Shown one piece after another: positions 48,034-57,652 of a DNA stretch of 64,000 nt (position 1 is the first letter of the stretch; the number at the start of each line of letters is the position of its first letter). The translations under genes and the position numbers were made by a program. Under the pieces are notes generated by a model. That model was given only the letters and a program-made list of their open reading frames with translations, had not been told where the DNA came from and did not search any database. Source of the DNA: Streptococcus sp. Marseille-Q5986 (GTDB lineage Bacteria > Bacillota > Bacilli > Lactobacillales > Streptococcaceae); contig NZ_CAMPPY010000003.1 of NCBI RefSeq assembly GCF_946902915.1, positions 62,001-126,000 on the forward strand. Direction: 5' to 3'.

Positions 48034-50577
48034 ATGAAAATTAATAAAAAATACCTAGCAGGTTCTGCGGCAGCCTTGATTTTAAGTGTTTGTTCTTATG
48101 AGTTGGGACTGTATCAAGCCAGAACGGTCAAAGAAAATAACCGTGTGTCTTACGTTGATGGAAAACAAGCAGCGCAAAAAACGGAGGATCTCACTCCTGA
48201 TGAGGTTAGCAAGCATGAAGGCATCAATGCCGAACAAATCGTCATCAAGATCACGGATCAAGGTTATGTGACTTCTCATGGGGATCATTATCATTACTAT
48301 AATGGCAAGGTTCCTTATGACGCTATCATCAGTGAAGAGTTGCTGATGAAGGATCCAAACTATACACTAAAAGACGAAGATATTGTCAGTGAAATCAAGG
48401 GTGGTTATGTCATCAAGGTGGACGGAAAATACTATGTCTACCTTAAGGATGCAGCCCACGCAGATAATGTCCGTACGAAAGAAGAAATTAATCGACAAAA
48501 ACAAGAGCATAGTCAGCATCGTGAAGGAGGAACTTCAGCAAACGATGGTGCGGTAGCTTTGGCACGTTCACAAGGACGCTACACCACAGATGATGGCTAC
48601 ATCTTTAATGCTTCTGATATCATTGAAGATACTGGTGATGCTTATATCGTTCCTCACGGCGACCATTACCATTATATTCCTAAGAGCGAGTTATCAGCCA
48701 GCGAGTTAGCTGCCGCAGAAGCCTTCCTATCTGGTAGAAGTGGTCAATCAAATACGCCTACTTATCGCCGTACCAATAGCAACAGTGCTAGCAGCGTTGT
48801 AGATAGATGGACCCCATCCTATCATAATCAAGGCAGTGGCTATACGAACACAAACACAGCTAACAACAGTAGCGACGATAGCCAAGCAAGTCAAAGCGAT
48901 GAGGATATTGATAGCCTTCTGAAACAACTTTACGCCTTGCCACACAGTCAACGACACGTGGAATCTGATGGCCTTGTCTTTGATCCAGCACAAATTACAA
49001 GTCGAACAGCTAGAGGTGTTGCAGTGCCACATGGCGACCATTACCACTTCATCCCTTACTCTCAAATGTCTGAATTGGAAGAACGAATCGCTCGCATCAT
49101 CCCACTTCGCTATCGTTCAAACCATTGGGTGCCGGATTCAAGACCAGAACAACCAAGTCCACAACCAACTCCGGAACCTAGTCCAAGCCCGCAACCTGCA
49201 CCAAATCCTCAGCCAGCTCCAAGTAATCCAATTGACGAAAAATTGGTTAAACAGGCGATTCGAAAAGTAGTTGATGGCTATGTATTTGAGGAGAATGGAA
49301 CCTCACGTTATATTCCTGCTAAGGAACTTTCAGCTGAAACAGCAGCAGCCATTGATAGTAAACTAGCCAAGCAAGAAAGTTTAACTCATAAGCTTGGATC
49401 TAAGAAAACCAACCTCCCATCTAGTGATCGAGAATTTTACAATAAGGCTTATGATTTACTAGTAAGAGTTCATCAAGATTTACTTGATAATAAAGGGCGC
49501 CAAGCTGATTTTGACGCTTTGGATAAACTGTTGGAACGTCTCAATGATGCCTCAAGTGATAAAATCAAGTTGGTGGATGATATCCTGGCCTTCCTAGCAC
49601 CGATTCGTCATCCAGAACGTTTAGGAAAACCAAATGCGCAAATTGCCTATACTGATGATGAGATACAAATAGCCAAACTGGCAGGCAAGTATACAACAGA
49701 AGACGGTTACATCTTTGATTCTCGTGATATCACCAGTGATGAGGGGGATGCCTATGTAACTCCACATATGACCCATAGTCATTGGATTAAGAAAGATAGT
49801 TTGTCTGAAGCCGAAAGAGCGGCAGCCCAGGCTTATGCTAAAGAGAAAGGTTTGACCCCTCCTTCGACAGACCATCAGGATTCAGGAAATACTGAGGCAA
49901 AAGGAGCAGAAGCAATCTACAATCGAGTGAAAGCAGCTAAGAAGGTTCCACTTGATCGTATGCCTTACAATCTCCAACATACTGTGGAAGTTAAAAACGG
50001 AAGTTTGATTATTCCTCATTATAACCATTACCATAATATCAAATTTGAGTGGTTTGACGAAGGAATTTATGAGGCACCTAAGGGGTATAGTCTTGAGGAT
50101 CTCTTTGCGACTGTCAAGTACTATGTCGAACATCCAAATGAACGTCCGCATTCAGATAGTGGTTGGGGAAATGCAAGTGACCATGTTCAAAGAAACCAAA
50201 ATGGTCAAGCTGATACCAACCAAATGGAAAAACCAAACGAGGAGAAACCTCAGACAGAAAAAACTGAAGAAGAAAAGCCACGCGAAGAGAAACTGCAAAG
50301 CGAGAAACCAGAATCTCCAAAACTAACAGAGGAACCGGAAGAAGAATCACCAGAGGATCCAGAAGAACCTCAGGTTGAGACTGAAAAGGAAAAGGTTGAA
50401 GTGAAGTTAAGAGAGGCTGAAGAGCTACTTGCAAAAATCCAAGACCCCATTATTAAGTCCAATGCTACCGAAACTCTTACTGGATTAAAGAATAATCTGT
50501 TATTTGGTGCCCAGGACAACAATACCATTATGGCAGAAGCTGAAAAGTTGTTGGCTTTATTAAAGGGGAGTAAGTAA
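48034..50577 (+). CDS. Pneumococcal-type histidine triad protein, PhtD-like
   Basis: 847 residues, a surface protein that binds zinc and helps deliver it to AdcAII; Pht proteins also bind complement factors in pneumococcus. A signal sequence (about 1-20, AGSAAALILSVCS) may be a variant lipobox. Five HxxHxH triads: HGDHYH at 82, two further HGDHYH, then HMTHSH and HYNHYH. A Pro-rich segment follows the third triad; a Glu/Lys/Pro-rich tail precedes the final NATETLTGL...EAEKLLALLKG helix, which resembles PhtD. ATG 48034 lacks a strong ribosome site but begins the shared signal sequence. About 0.73 kb of this gene appears identical to the second pht. Confidence 0.9.
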   Translation: MKINKKYLAGSAAALILSVCSYELGLYQARTVKENNRVSYVDGKQAAQKTEDLTPDEVSKHEGINAEQIVIKITDQGYVTSHGDHYHYYNGKVPYDAIISEELLMKDPNYTLKDEDIVSEIKGGYVIKVDGKYYVYLKDAAHADNVRTKEEINRQKQEHSQHREGGTSANDGAVALARSQGRYTTDDGYIFNASDIIEDTGDAYIVPHGDHYHYIPKSELSASELAAAEAFLSGRSGQSNTPTYRRTNSNSASSVVDRWTPSYHNQGSGYTNTNTANNSSDDSQASQSDEDIDSLLKQLYALPHSQRHVESDGLVFDPAQITSRTARGVAVPHGDHYHFIPYSQMSELEERIARIIPLRYRSNHWVPDSRPEQPSPQPTPEPSPSPQPAPNPQPAPSNPIDEKLVKQAIRKVVDGYVFEENGTSRYIPAKELSAETAAAIDSKLAKQESLTHKLGSKKTNLPSSDREFYNKAYDLLVRVHQDLLDNKGRQADFDALDKLLERLNDASSDKIKLVDDILAFLAPIRHPERLGKPNAQIAYTDDEIQIAKLAGKYTTEDGYIFDSRDITSDEGDAYVTPHMTHSHWIKKDSLSEAERAAAQAYAKEKGLTPPSTDHQDSGNTEAKGAEAIYNRVKAAKKVPLDRMPYNLQHTVEVKNGSLIIPHYNHYHNIKFEWFDEGIYEAPKGYSLEDLFATVKYYVEHPNERPHSDSGWGNASDHVQRNQNGQADTNQMEKPNEEKPQTEKTEEEKPREEKLQSEKPESPKLTEEPEEESPEDPEEPQVETEKEKVEVKLREAEELLAKIQDPIIKSNATETLTGLKNNLLFGAQDNNTIMAEAEKLLALLKGSK

Positions 50578-50629
50578 AGGTAGCAGTATTTTCTAACTCC
50601 CAAAAACAGGATAGGAGAACGGGAAAACA

Positions 50630-50671
50630 AAAAATGAGAGCAGAATGTGAGTTTTAGTTCTCATTTTTTTC
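50630..50671 (+). terminator. Terminator of the first pht gene
   Basis: AAAAATGAGA/TCTCATTTTT stem with a T-run. Confidence 0.75.
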
Positions 50672-50691
50672 ATGAAAATGTACAAAATATC

Positions 50692-50756
50692 TTGACAGAT
50701 AGTGTAAATAAAGGTAAACTATTTACTGGTTAATTAATCAGTTAAACACTAGTTAA
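50692..50756 (+). promoter_or_regulatory. adcAII promoter with an AdcR operator cluster
   Basis: TTGACA (50692-50697) and TAAACT (50715-50720), spaced 17. TTTACTGGTTAA (50722-50733) and TTAATCAGTTAA (50734-50745) each match the AdcR site at 11 of 12 bases and are directly adjacent; a third partial site ends at 50756. Confidence 0.88.
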
Positions 50757-50765
50757 GGAGTAATG

Positions 50766-51683
50766 ATGAAAAAAAGAACAATACTATTATTGATGGCCAG
50801 TGTGTTGGCTCTTGTCTTAGGAGCATGTAATCAAAAAGAAAAACAAGAAGCAAAAGGGCTCAAGATTGTAACAAGTTTTTACCCGATCTATGCCATGGTC
50901 AAAGAGGTATCGGGTGACTTGAATGATGTTCGGATGATTCAGTCAAGTAACGGGATTCACTCCTTTGAACCGTCAGCAAATGACATTGCTGCTATCTATG
51001 ATGCGGATGTCTTTGTCTACCATTCTCATACACTCGAATCTTGGGCGGGAAGTCTAGATCCTAACTTGAAAAAATCTAAAGTTAAGGTTCTTGAAGCTTC
51101 TGAAGGGATGACTTTGGACCGCGTCCCAGGGCTAGAAGATGTAGAAGCTGGTGACGGTATTGATGAAAAAACACTTTACGATCCGCACACTTGGTTAGAT
51201 CCTGAAAAAGCAGGCGAAGAGGCCCAGATTATCGCTGACAAACTTTCAGAGGTTGATAGTGAGCACAAAGAAACTTACCAGAAAAATGCTCAAGCCTTTA
51301 TCAAAAAAGCTCAGGAATTGACTAAGAAATTCCAGCCTATTTTTGAAAAAGCGAGTCAAAAGACCTTTGTTACCCAACACACAGCCTTTTCTTACCTCGC
51401 TAAACGTTTTGATTTGAAACAACTTGGTATTGCAGGGATTTCCCCTGAACAAGAGCCAAGTCCGAGACAGTTGACCGAAATCCAAGAATTTGTCAAAACA
51501 TATAATGTCAAAACGATCTTTACTGAGAGCAATGCTTCCTCTAAAGTTGCTGAAACCTTAGTCAAATCAACAGGAGTTAGTCTGAAAACTCTTAATCCTT
51601 TGGAAGCAGACCCCGAAAACGACAAAACGTACTTAGAAAATCTAGAAGAAAATATGAATGTTCTTGCAGAAGAATTAAAATGA
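50766..51683 (+). CDS. adcAII: Zinc-binding lipoprotein AdcAII (Lmb-like)
   Basis: 305 residues, cluster A-I substrate-binding lipoprotein for the Adc zinc ABC transporter. The lipobox VLGAC gives Cys about 20. Zinc ligands are expected at His in GIHSFEPS, at YHSHTLESW, at FVTQHTAFSYLA and at the late Glu/Asp in TIFTESNASS. It lacks the long His-rich loop and the C-terminal ZinT domain of AdcA, as AdcAII does. ATG 50766 has better spacing to AAGGAG than the ATG 3 bases earlier. The second pht gene follows 7 bp later in the same transcript. Confidence 0.95.
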   Translation: MKKRTILLLMASVLALVLGACNQKEKQEAKGLKIVTSFYPIYAMVKEVSGDLNDVRMIQSSNGIHSFEPSANDIAAIYDADVFVYHSHTLESWAGSLDPNLKKSKVKVLEASEGMTLDRVPGLEDVEAGDGIDEKTLYDPHTWLDPEKAGEEAQIIADKLSEVDSEHKETYQKNAQAFIKKAQELTKKFQPIFEKASQKTFVTQHTAFSYLAKRFDLKQLGIAGISPEQEPSPRQLTEIQEFVKTYNVKTIFTESNASSKVAETLVKSTGVSLKTLNPLEADPENDKTYLENLEENMNVLAEELK

Positions 51684-51690
51684 GGAGATT

Positions 51691-54192
51691 ATGAAAATTA
51701 ATAAAAAATACCTAGCAGGTTCTGCGGCAGCCTTGATTTTAAGTGTTTGTTCTTATGAGTTGGGACTGTATCAAGCTAGAACAGTCAAGGAAAATAATCG
51801 TGTTTCCTATATAGATGGAAAACAAGCGACGCAAAAAACGGAGAATTTGACTCCTGATGAGGTTAGCAAGCGTGAAGGAATCAATGCTGAGCAAATCGTC
51901 ATCAAGATAACAGACCAAGGCTATGTCACTTCACATGGCGACCACTATCATTATTACAATGGCAAGGTTCCTTATGACGCTATCATCAGTGAAGAGTTGC
52001 TGATGAAGGATCCAAACTATACACTAAAAGACGAAGATATTGTCAGTGAAATCAAGGGTGGTTATGTCATCAAGGTGGACGGAAAATACTATGTCTACCT
52101 TAAGGATGCAGCCCACGCAGATAATGTCCGTACGAAAGAAGAAATTAATCGACAAAAACAAGAGCATAGTCAGCATCGTGAAGGAGGAACTTCAGCAAAC
52201 GATGGTGCGGTAGCTTTGGCACGTTCACAAGGACGCTACACCACAGATGATGGCTACATCTTTAATGCTTCTGATATCATTGAAGATACTGGTGATGCTT
52301 ATATCGTTCCTCACGGCGACCATTACCATTATATTCCTAAGAGCGAGTTATCAGCCAGCGAGTTAGCTGCCGCAGAAGCCTTCCTATCTGGTAGAAGTGG
52401 TCAATCAAATACGCCTACTTATCGCCGTACCAATAGCAACAGTGCTAGCAGCGTTGTAGATAGATGGACCCCATCCTATCATAATCAAGGCAGTGGCTAT
52501 ACGAACACAAACACAGCTAACAACAGTAGCGACGATAGCCAAGCAAGTCAAAGCGATGAGGATATTGATAGCCTTCTGAAACAACTTTACGCCTTGCCAC
52601 ACAGTCAACGACACGTGGAATCTGATGGCCTTGTCTTTGATCCAGCACAAATTACAAGTCGAACAGCTAGAGGTGTTGCAGTGCCACATGGAGATCATTA
52701 CCACTTCATCCCTTACTCTCAAATGTCTGATTTAGAGCAGAAGATTGCGAGAATGATTTCTGTAAAAGGACAAAATAACGGAAACAACAGGCCAGTAAAT
52801 ACTCAAAAGCCAGCAAACAGTACAGTTGAGCATACATTTTTAGGAAATTCAATTAAGGCTTATGGTAAAGGTCTGGATGGCAAACCATACGATACTAGTG
52901 ATGGATATGTATTCAGTAAAGATTCTATCTATTCAGTTGATAAATCAGGCATTATAGCGAGACATGGAAATCATTTCCATTATGTGGGATTTGGAGAGTT
53001 AGAACAGTTCGAATTAGATGAAGTTAGCAAGTGGATGAAGGAAAAAGGCCAACCTAATGAGAGTGTTATTCCTTCAGAGAGTATGGATAACAAAGAAAAA
53101 CCAAAATTTGATTCAAAAAAAGTGACTGGTAAAGTGACTAAAGATGGTAAAGTTGGTTATGTTCTTAAAGAAGACGGAAAGGAATATTTCTATTCTCGAG
53201 ATGAACTTGATCTTACTCAAATTGCTTTTTCTGAACAAGAACTCATGCTTAAGGATCGAGATCATTATCGCTATGATATTGTGGATACAGGGATCAAACC
53301 ACGATTGGCTGTAGATGTCTCAAGTTTGCCGATGCATGCGGCGAATACTACCTATGATACTGGCACTTCATTCATTATCCCACACATTGATCATATTCAT
53401 GTTGTGCCTTACTCATGGTTAGAGCCTGATCAAATTGCGACTATTAAATATGTCATGCAACACCCTGAGGTTCGTCCCGAAGTTTGGTCTAAGCCAGGTC
53501 ACGAGGACTCTGGATCAGTTATTGCTAATGTAACTCCTCTTGAAAAACGCGCTGGAATGCAGAATTGGCAAATTATCCATTCTGCTGAAGAAGTTCAGAA
53601 AGCTCTTGCGGAAGGTCGATTTGCAACTCCAGATGGTTATATTTTTGATCCGAAAGATGTATTGGCAAAAGAAACTTTTGTATGGGGAGACAAATCATTT
53701 AGTATTCCAAGAGCTGGTGGAGGTTCATTGAGAAGTATCACTCAATCCCACTTGTCAGAAGTAGAATGGAAACAAGCGCAGGACTTAATAGCCAAAAGGA
53801 TGAAAGAAAAAGAATCCAAAACTGAAACGTCTACGCATCATAATGAAGAATTAAAACCTGATTCAAACAATACTGAAAATAGTGATAAAAATAAGACTAC
53901 TGTAGATAAAACTGAGGAGCAACCAAAGAAAAATATAAGGGAAAATGAGACTGGTGCAACCAACGAAATTCCTTCAGAAAATAAAGAAAACTCCAAAGAA
54001 GAAAGTGATGATGATTTACCAAACTATGGATTAGATAAAGTAACTTTAAATGAACATATAGAAAAGTTAGCAAAAATTGCACAAATCGATCCTAAGTTTC
54101 TAATCTTTCAGCCAGAAGGGGTTCAGTTTTACAATAAAAATGGAGAATTAGTGATGTATGACATTAAGACTCTTAAACAAATAAAACCATAG
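51691..54192 (+). CDS. Histidine triad surface protein, second copy (PhtE-related)
   Basis: 833 residues. The signal region and the first ~350 residues nearly copy the upstream pht gene, then the proteins diverge. Triads: three HGDHYH, then HGNHFH (in ARHGNHFHYVGF) and HIDHIH (in IIPHIDHIHVVPY). A later repeat, YIFDPKDVLAKETFVWGDKS, has kept the scaffold but lost its histidines. The Asn/Lys/Glu-rich tail ends in a short folded-looking domain (NYGLDKVTLNEHIEKL...). Co-transcribed with adcAII (GGAG site, 7-bp gap), as phtD is with adcAII in pneumococcus; the C-terminus fits none of the standard Pht types exactly. Confidence 0.88.
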   Translation: MKINKKYLAGSAAALILSVCSYELGLYQARTVKENNRVSYIDGKQATQKTENLTPDEVSKREGINAEQIVIKITDQGYVTSHGDHYHYYNGKVPYDAIISEELLMKDPNYTLKDEDIVSEIKGGYVIKVDGKYYVYLKDAAHADNVRTKEEINRQKQEHSQHREGGTSANDGAVALARSQGRYTTDDGYIFNASDIIEDTGDAYIVPHGDHYHYIPKSELSASELAAAEAFLSGRSGQSNTPTYRRTNSNSASSVVDRWTPSYHNQGSGYTNTNTANNSSDDSQASQSDEDIDSLLKQLYALPHSQRHVESDGLVFDPAQITSRTARGVAVPHGDHYHFIPYSQMSDLEQKIARMISVKGQNNGNNRPVNTQKPANSTVEHTFLGNSIKAYGKGLDGKPYDTSDGYVFSKDSIYSVDKSGIIARHGNHFHYVGFGELEQFELDEVSKWMKEKGQPNESVIPSESMDNKEKPKFDSKKVTGKVTKDGKVGYVLKEDGKEYFYSRDELDLTQIAFSEQELMLKDRDHYRYDIVDTGIKPRLAVDVSSLPMHAANTTYDTGTSFIIPHIDHIHVVPYSWLEPDQIATIKYVMQHPEVRPEVWSKPGHEDSGSVIANVTPLEKRAGMQNWQIIHSAEEVQKALAEGRFATPDGYIFDPKDVLAKETFVWGDKSFSIPRAGGGSLRSITQSHLSEVEWKQAQDLIAKRMKEKESKTETSTHHNEELKPDSNNTENSDKNKTTVDKTEEQPKKNIRENETGATNEIPSENKENSKEESDDDLPNYGLDKVTLNEHIEKLAKIAQIDPKFLIFQPEGVQFYNKNGELVMYDIKTLKQIKP
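51958..52691 (+). repeat. Block identical to 48301-49034 in the other pht gene
   Basis: Reading both copies side by side I see no difference over about 0.73 kb, including silent positions, while sequence just before (51776-51957) and just after differs at many sites. This is a gene-conversion tract, offset 3657 bp. Confidence 0.88.
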
Positions 54193-54222
54193 TAAGATTC
54201 TTGGTGATTGTAATACATTTGA

Positions 54223-54262
54223 GAGGATATTGTTCTGCTTTGAAAGAATGATATCCTTTTTA
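54223..54262 (+). terminator. Terminator of adcAII-pht
   Basis: AGGATAT/ATATCCT stem with TTTT tail. Confidence 0.75.
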
Positions 54263-54345
54263 TTACAGTTTCAAAACAAAAATGTACTGTATATGGCTGA
54301 TAGCAAGCATAAAGCAAAACCGAGACAAGTACTCAACCAAAGGAA

Positions 54346-54383
54346 TAAAAAAAGGCGAAGTAGCCGAGCTACCTCGTCTTTTT
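54346..54383 (-). terminator. Terminator of the pepT pseudogene
   Basis: GGCGAAGTAGC/GCTACCTCGTC stem flanked by A/T runs, next to the pepT end on the minus strand. Confidence 0.75.
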
Positions 54384-55606
54384 TAGTCTTTATAAGATAC
54401 AATGCCAATGATGGTATCCACCGCACGCTCCATGGTCTGAAGACTAACGTATTCAAAACGTCCATGCATGTTTTCCCCACCCGCAAAGATATTTGGAGTT
54501 GGGATTCCCATAAAGGAAATCTTAGAACCATCTGTTCCACCACGAATTGGTTCGATAATAGGTGTGATACCTAAATCTTCCATAACAGCTTTAGCAATGG
54601 TAACGGGCGTCATATCTTTCTCGATGACTTCTTTCATATTGTAGTACTGGTCAGTGAGAGTGAGTGTCACGCGGTCATTCCCAAGTTCTTGATTCATCTT
54701 GTCAGCGATAGACTGCATAGCTGCTTTACGCGCTTCAAATGCATCTTTTTCAAAGTCACGGATGATGTAGCTTGCACGCGCCTCCTCGACACTACCTGTC
54801 ACATCCATAAGATGATAGAAACCTTGGTAACCTTCTGTCAGTTCAGGACGATCATTCTCAGGAAGTTGATTATGAAAATCAATTGCTAACTGAAGGGCAT
54901 TGACCATCTGTCCTTTAGCAGTACCGGGATGAACATTGCGTCCTTGGAAATGGAGTTCAGCAGCTACTGCTGAGAAAGTCTCGTACTGAAGTTCACCTAG
55001 TGGACCACCATCAACAGTGTAGGCAAAATCCACATCAAAATCTTCTGCATCAAATTTATTGGCACCAACACCGATTTCTTCATCTGGTCCAAAACCGACA
55101 CGGATTTCACAGTGTTTGATTTCAGGATGAGCAGTCAGGTATTCGATAGCAGTCATAATCTCAGCAATTCCTGACTTGTCATCAGCCCCCAGCAAAGTCG
55201 TGCCATTGGTTGTGATGAGGGTTTAACCTGGATATTTTTCAAGACTCTTGAAATCAGCAGGATCCAGTTTAAAGCCTGAATCACCTAGGTTGATAATCCC
55301 ACCGTCATAGTTTTCGATGACTTGCGGATTAACACCCTCGGCATTAAAGTCAGCTGTATCCATGTGGGAGATAAATCCAATCTTACGTGTCAAGCTCAGA
55401 TCATTAGCTGGCAAGGTCCCAATGGCAAAACCATTTGGGAGGTAGTAAATATTTTGCAGGCCGACACGTTTCATTTCAGGAATAAGAACATTGGTCGCAA
55501 AATTTACCTGGCTCTGGGTACTTGGAGTAGTAGTAGAGTGTTCATCAGAACGCGTGTTGACCTTAACGTAGGTTAAAAAACGTTCCAAAAGGTTCGGATA
55601 AGACAT
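54383..55606 (-). pseudogene. pepT: Peptidase T (tripeptidase) interrupted by one in-frame stop
   Basis: The frame is open for 408 codons except codon 128, TAA at 55225-55223. Upstream ([20 protein letters not shown], with the zinc-site FISHMDTAD) and downstream parts ([37 protein letters not shown]) are in the same frame and together match the full M20 zinc aminotripeptidase, which trims tripeptides in the cytosol. Family sequence has Gln (CAA) at this place ([13 protein letters not shown]-like), so a single C-to-T change explains it. All other catalytic residues look intact, so the loss is recent, or a sequencing error, or read through. Confidence 0.9.
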
Positions 55607-55751
55607 AAAAACTCCTTTAATATCATTTTTTTCATTGTATCATAGAATGGAGAGAAAAACAAAGAGGAGTAAATAAAATGAATGGAAGCGTTCACTTAAT
55701 ATATATTTCATGGTACAATGGTAATTGAAAAAATATCACAAGAACATATCA

Positions 55752-56661
55752 ATGAAAAAAGCAATTTTAATGATGATATTCGGCTCGCCAGAAGAGATTA
55801 CCTTTTTTTCTCGCCCCTTTATCCCTGATGTGATCAAGCAGATGGAGGTTGATGGCGTTGAAGAGTGTATTTGTTTGATTTTAGAACCACATTATTCCTT
55901 CTACCCGGTTATAGGGTGTGAGAAGTTTCTGGAGAGCTAGCAAATACAATTTTTAGTCATTAAGGATTGGTATTAGCAACAATCTTTGCTGGACTTTTGG
56001 ACAGATGAGATTAGCAAAATTTTACGAAACCATGTGAGAGAAGATTCTTTTAAGGTGATTTTTTCAGCCCACAGTGTTCCAATTTTTGCCTTGGACTTTG
56101 GAGCTCCTTATATTGATCAGATTTTTGATAATAGCAAGTTGAGAGCAGAGCAACTCAGTCTAACAGCAGATCAGTATACCAATACTTGGCAGAGCGAAAG
56201 TGATATAGGAATTCCTTGGATTAAGTCAGATGTACTCGAGTATTTGAGAGAACAGAAACAACAGCCAAAGCATTATAATCTTTGTCCCAATCAGTTTTAT
56301 CAGTGAGCATATTGAGGTTCTTTTTGATAACGATGTAGAATGTTATGAATTATGTCAAGAATTAGGTGTAACCTACCATCGACCACCTATGCCAAACACA
56401 GATTCCCGTTTAATTGATGCTTTAGTCAATACAGTTGGAGTCAATGAAAATCAAGAGTTTAAGGAATTTCTCCCAGAAGAAGAGACCTTTGATGAGTTAG
56501 TTCCTTCAGACGAGACGAAAAACATTTTGGCTGAATCTGAAGATTTACAAATGCCAGAATTTGTGAAAAAACTGATTGAGAAAAAAGGGCGGGAGAATGT
56601 TAAGATGCCTTATTTTATCAAAAAAATGCTTGAAAAAGCAGGCAAGTTACCCAAAGAGTAA
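55752..56661 (+). pseudogene. hemH: Ferrochelatase remnant with deletion, two stops and a frameshift
   Basis: Ferrochelatase/coproporphyrin ferrochelatase inserts iron into porphyrin. Recognisable parts: [16 protein letters not shown] at the start, [30 protein letters not shown] with the metal-chelatase His, [26 protein letters not shown] and [18 protein letters not shown]. Lesions: about 60 codons are missing in frame between EEIT and SRPF, where family members have a conserved region; TAG at 55938 and at 55974 (codons 63 and 75); and one extra A in the run near 56274-56279, shifting the last third by +1. A functional protein is very unlikely. Confidence 0.92.
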
Positions 56662-56665
56662 AGAA

Positions 56666-56699
56666 AAAAGGATTTAGCTTTGCGCTAGATCCTTTTAAT
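56666..56699. terminator. Terminator between hemH remnant and mscL
   Basis: AAAAGGAT..AGC/GCT..ATCCTTTT stem, usable by both convergent genes. Confidence 0.75.
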
Positions 56700-56702
56700 C
56701 GA

Positions 56703-57080
56703 TTATTTTTTCTCAAGGAGAGCTTTTATTTCTTGAAGGACTTCCAATTCGGTTGGTTTTTTTTCGGCAGTTTTTTCTTCCTTTATGCCAGTCAGTTTCT
56801 GTGCTTTTTCAATGCCCTTGATAATAAAGAAGAGGGCGGTACCCACAAAGATAAAATTGATAATAGCACTTAAGAAGTTACCATAGCCGACTCCATGCCA
56901 AGAAAGTTGAGCGATACGTTCAACTTTAGCAGCTTTCAAAGCGGGATTTAAAATAAGAGGAGTGATAATGTCGTTTACAAGTGAAGTAACGATAGCACCA
57001 AAAGCAGAGGCAATTACAACACCGACAGCAAGGTCAATAACATTTCCTCGAAGCAAGAACGATTTTAGATTTTTTAACAT
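56703..57080 (-). CDS. mscL: Large-conductance mechanosensitive channel MscL
   Basis: 125 residues. MLKNLKSFLLRGNVIDLAVG (N-terminal helix and start of TM1, with the conserved RGNVIDLAVGVVIA), the periplasmic loop, TM2 (FLSAIINFIFVGTALFFII) and the cytoplasmic C-terminal helix (LEVLQEIKALLEKK) are complete. It forms a pentameric pore that opens on hypo-osmotic shock. Confidence 0.96.
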   Translation of the reverse strand: MLKNLKSFLLRGNVIDLAVGVVIASAFGAIVTSLVNDIITPLILNPALKAAKVERIAQLSWHGVGYGNFLSAIINFIFVGTALFFIIKGIEKAQKLTGIKEEKTAEKKPTELEVLQEIKALLEKK

Positions 57081-57161
57081 ACTGTTTTCCTTTCAATGTT
57101 TCGTGTTTCATTGTATCCTAAATCATTATAGAAGGCAATTAAAAGGCTCATAAATGGAGCA

Positions 57162-57593
57162 TTATTTTCTAAAAATATAGACCTTGCTCAAGATATAATT
57201 GATGATAATAATGAATATTTGTGCAATTATTGTTTCAATAGCATTTATCTTATCAATGTTTTCAGTTACGAATTGCCCTATGATGTGAGGAAATTGGGTT
57301 ACAAAGAGAAAAGTTAAAAACAAGTCTAACAGAAAAGTAGAAAGGCGAGCAAGAGAAAATTTCACTAAACGGATAAGTCTATTTTTCTTTTTTTGCTTAA
57401 ATACAATCGTATCATTTGTGATAAAGGCAAATAAGATACCGATAATATTTGCCAAGGCCGTAGCAAGGAGTTCCTGATGACTTAGTTGATAAATGACTAG
57501 TCGTGAGAGAATCGAAACTAGAGTTGTTGCAAGGCCAAAAAAGAGATAGGCTAAGATTTCATTGTTAAAAAATTTTTGAATAGGTTTTTTCAT
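57162..57593 (-). CDS. GtrA-family membrane protein
   Basis: 143 residues with four predicted transmembrane helices, the GtrA/DPMS layout: FLFFGLATTLVSILSRLVIY-like first helix (here LAYLFFGLATTLVSILSRLV), ANIIGILFAFITNDTIVF, and a C-terminal INYILSKVYIFRK. GtrA-like proteins take part in moving lipid-linked sugars across the membrane for glycan decoration. The partner glycosyltransferase is not nearby, so the substrate is unknown. Confidence 0.85.
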   Translation of the reverse strand: MKKPIQKFFNNEILAYLFFGLATTLVSILSRLVIYQLSHQELLATALANIIGILFAFITNDTIVFKQKKKNRLIRLVKFSLARLSTFLLDLFLTFLFVTQFPHIIGQFVTENIDKINAIETIIAQIFIIIINYILSKVYIFRK

Positions 57594-57626
57594 GCTTTAA
57601 GTATAGCATAAAGCAGGCTATTGTGC

Positions 57627-57632
57627 TATACT
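57627..57632 (+). promoter_or_regulatory. queT promoter -10
   Basis: TGC-TATACT about 23 bp before the riboswitch. The -35 is unclear. Confidence 0.6.
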
Positions 57633-57652
57633 AGTAAGGTTGAATAAAGCAA

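Noticed and set aside
48034-54192. CRISPR or tandem-repeat array in the pht region
   Set aside because: The repeats are coding histidine-triad modules and a gene-conversion tract, not short direct repeats with spacers.
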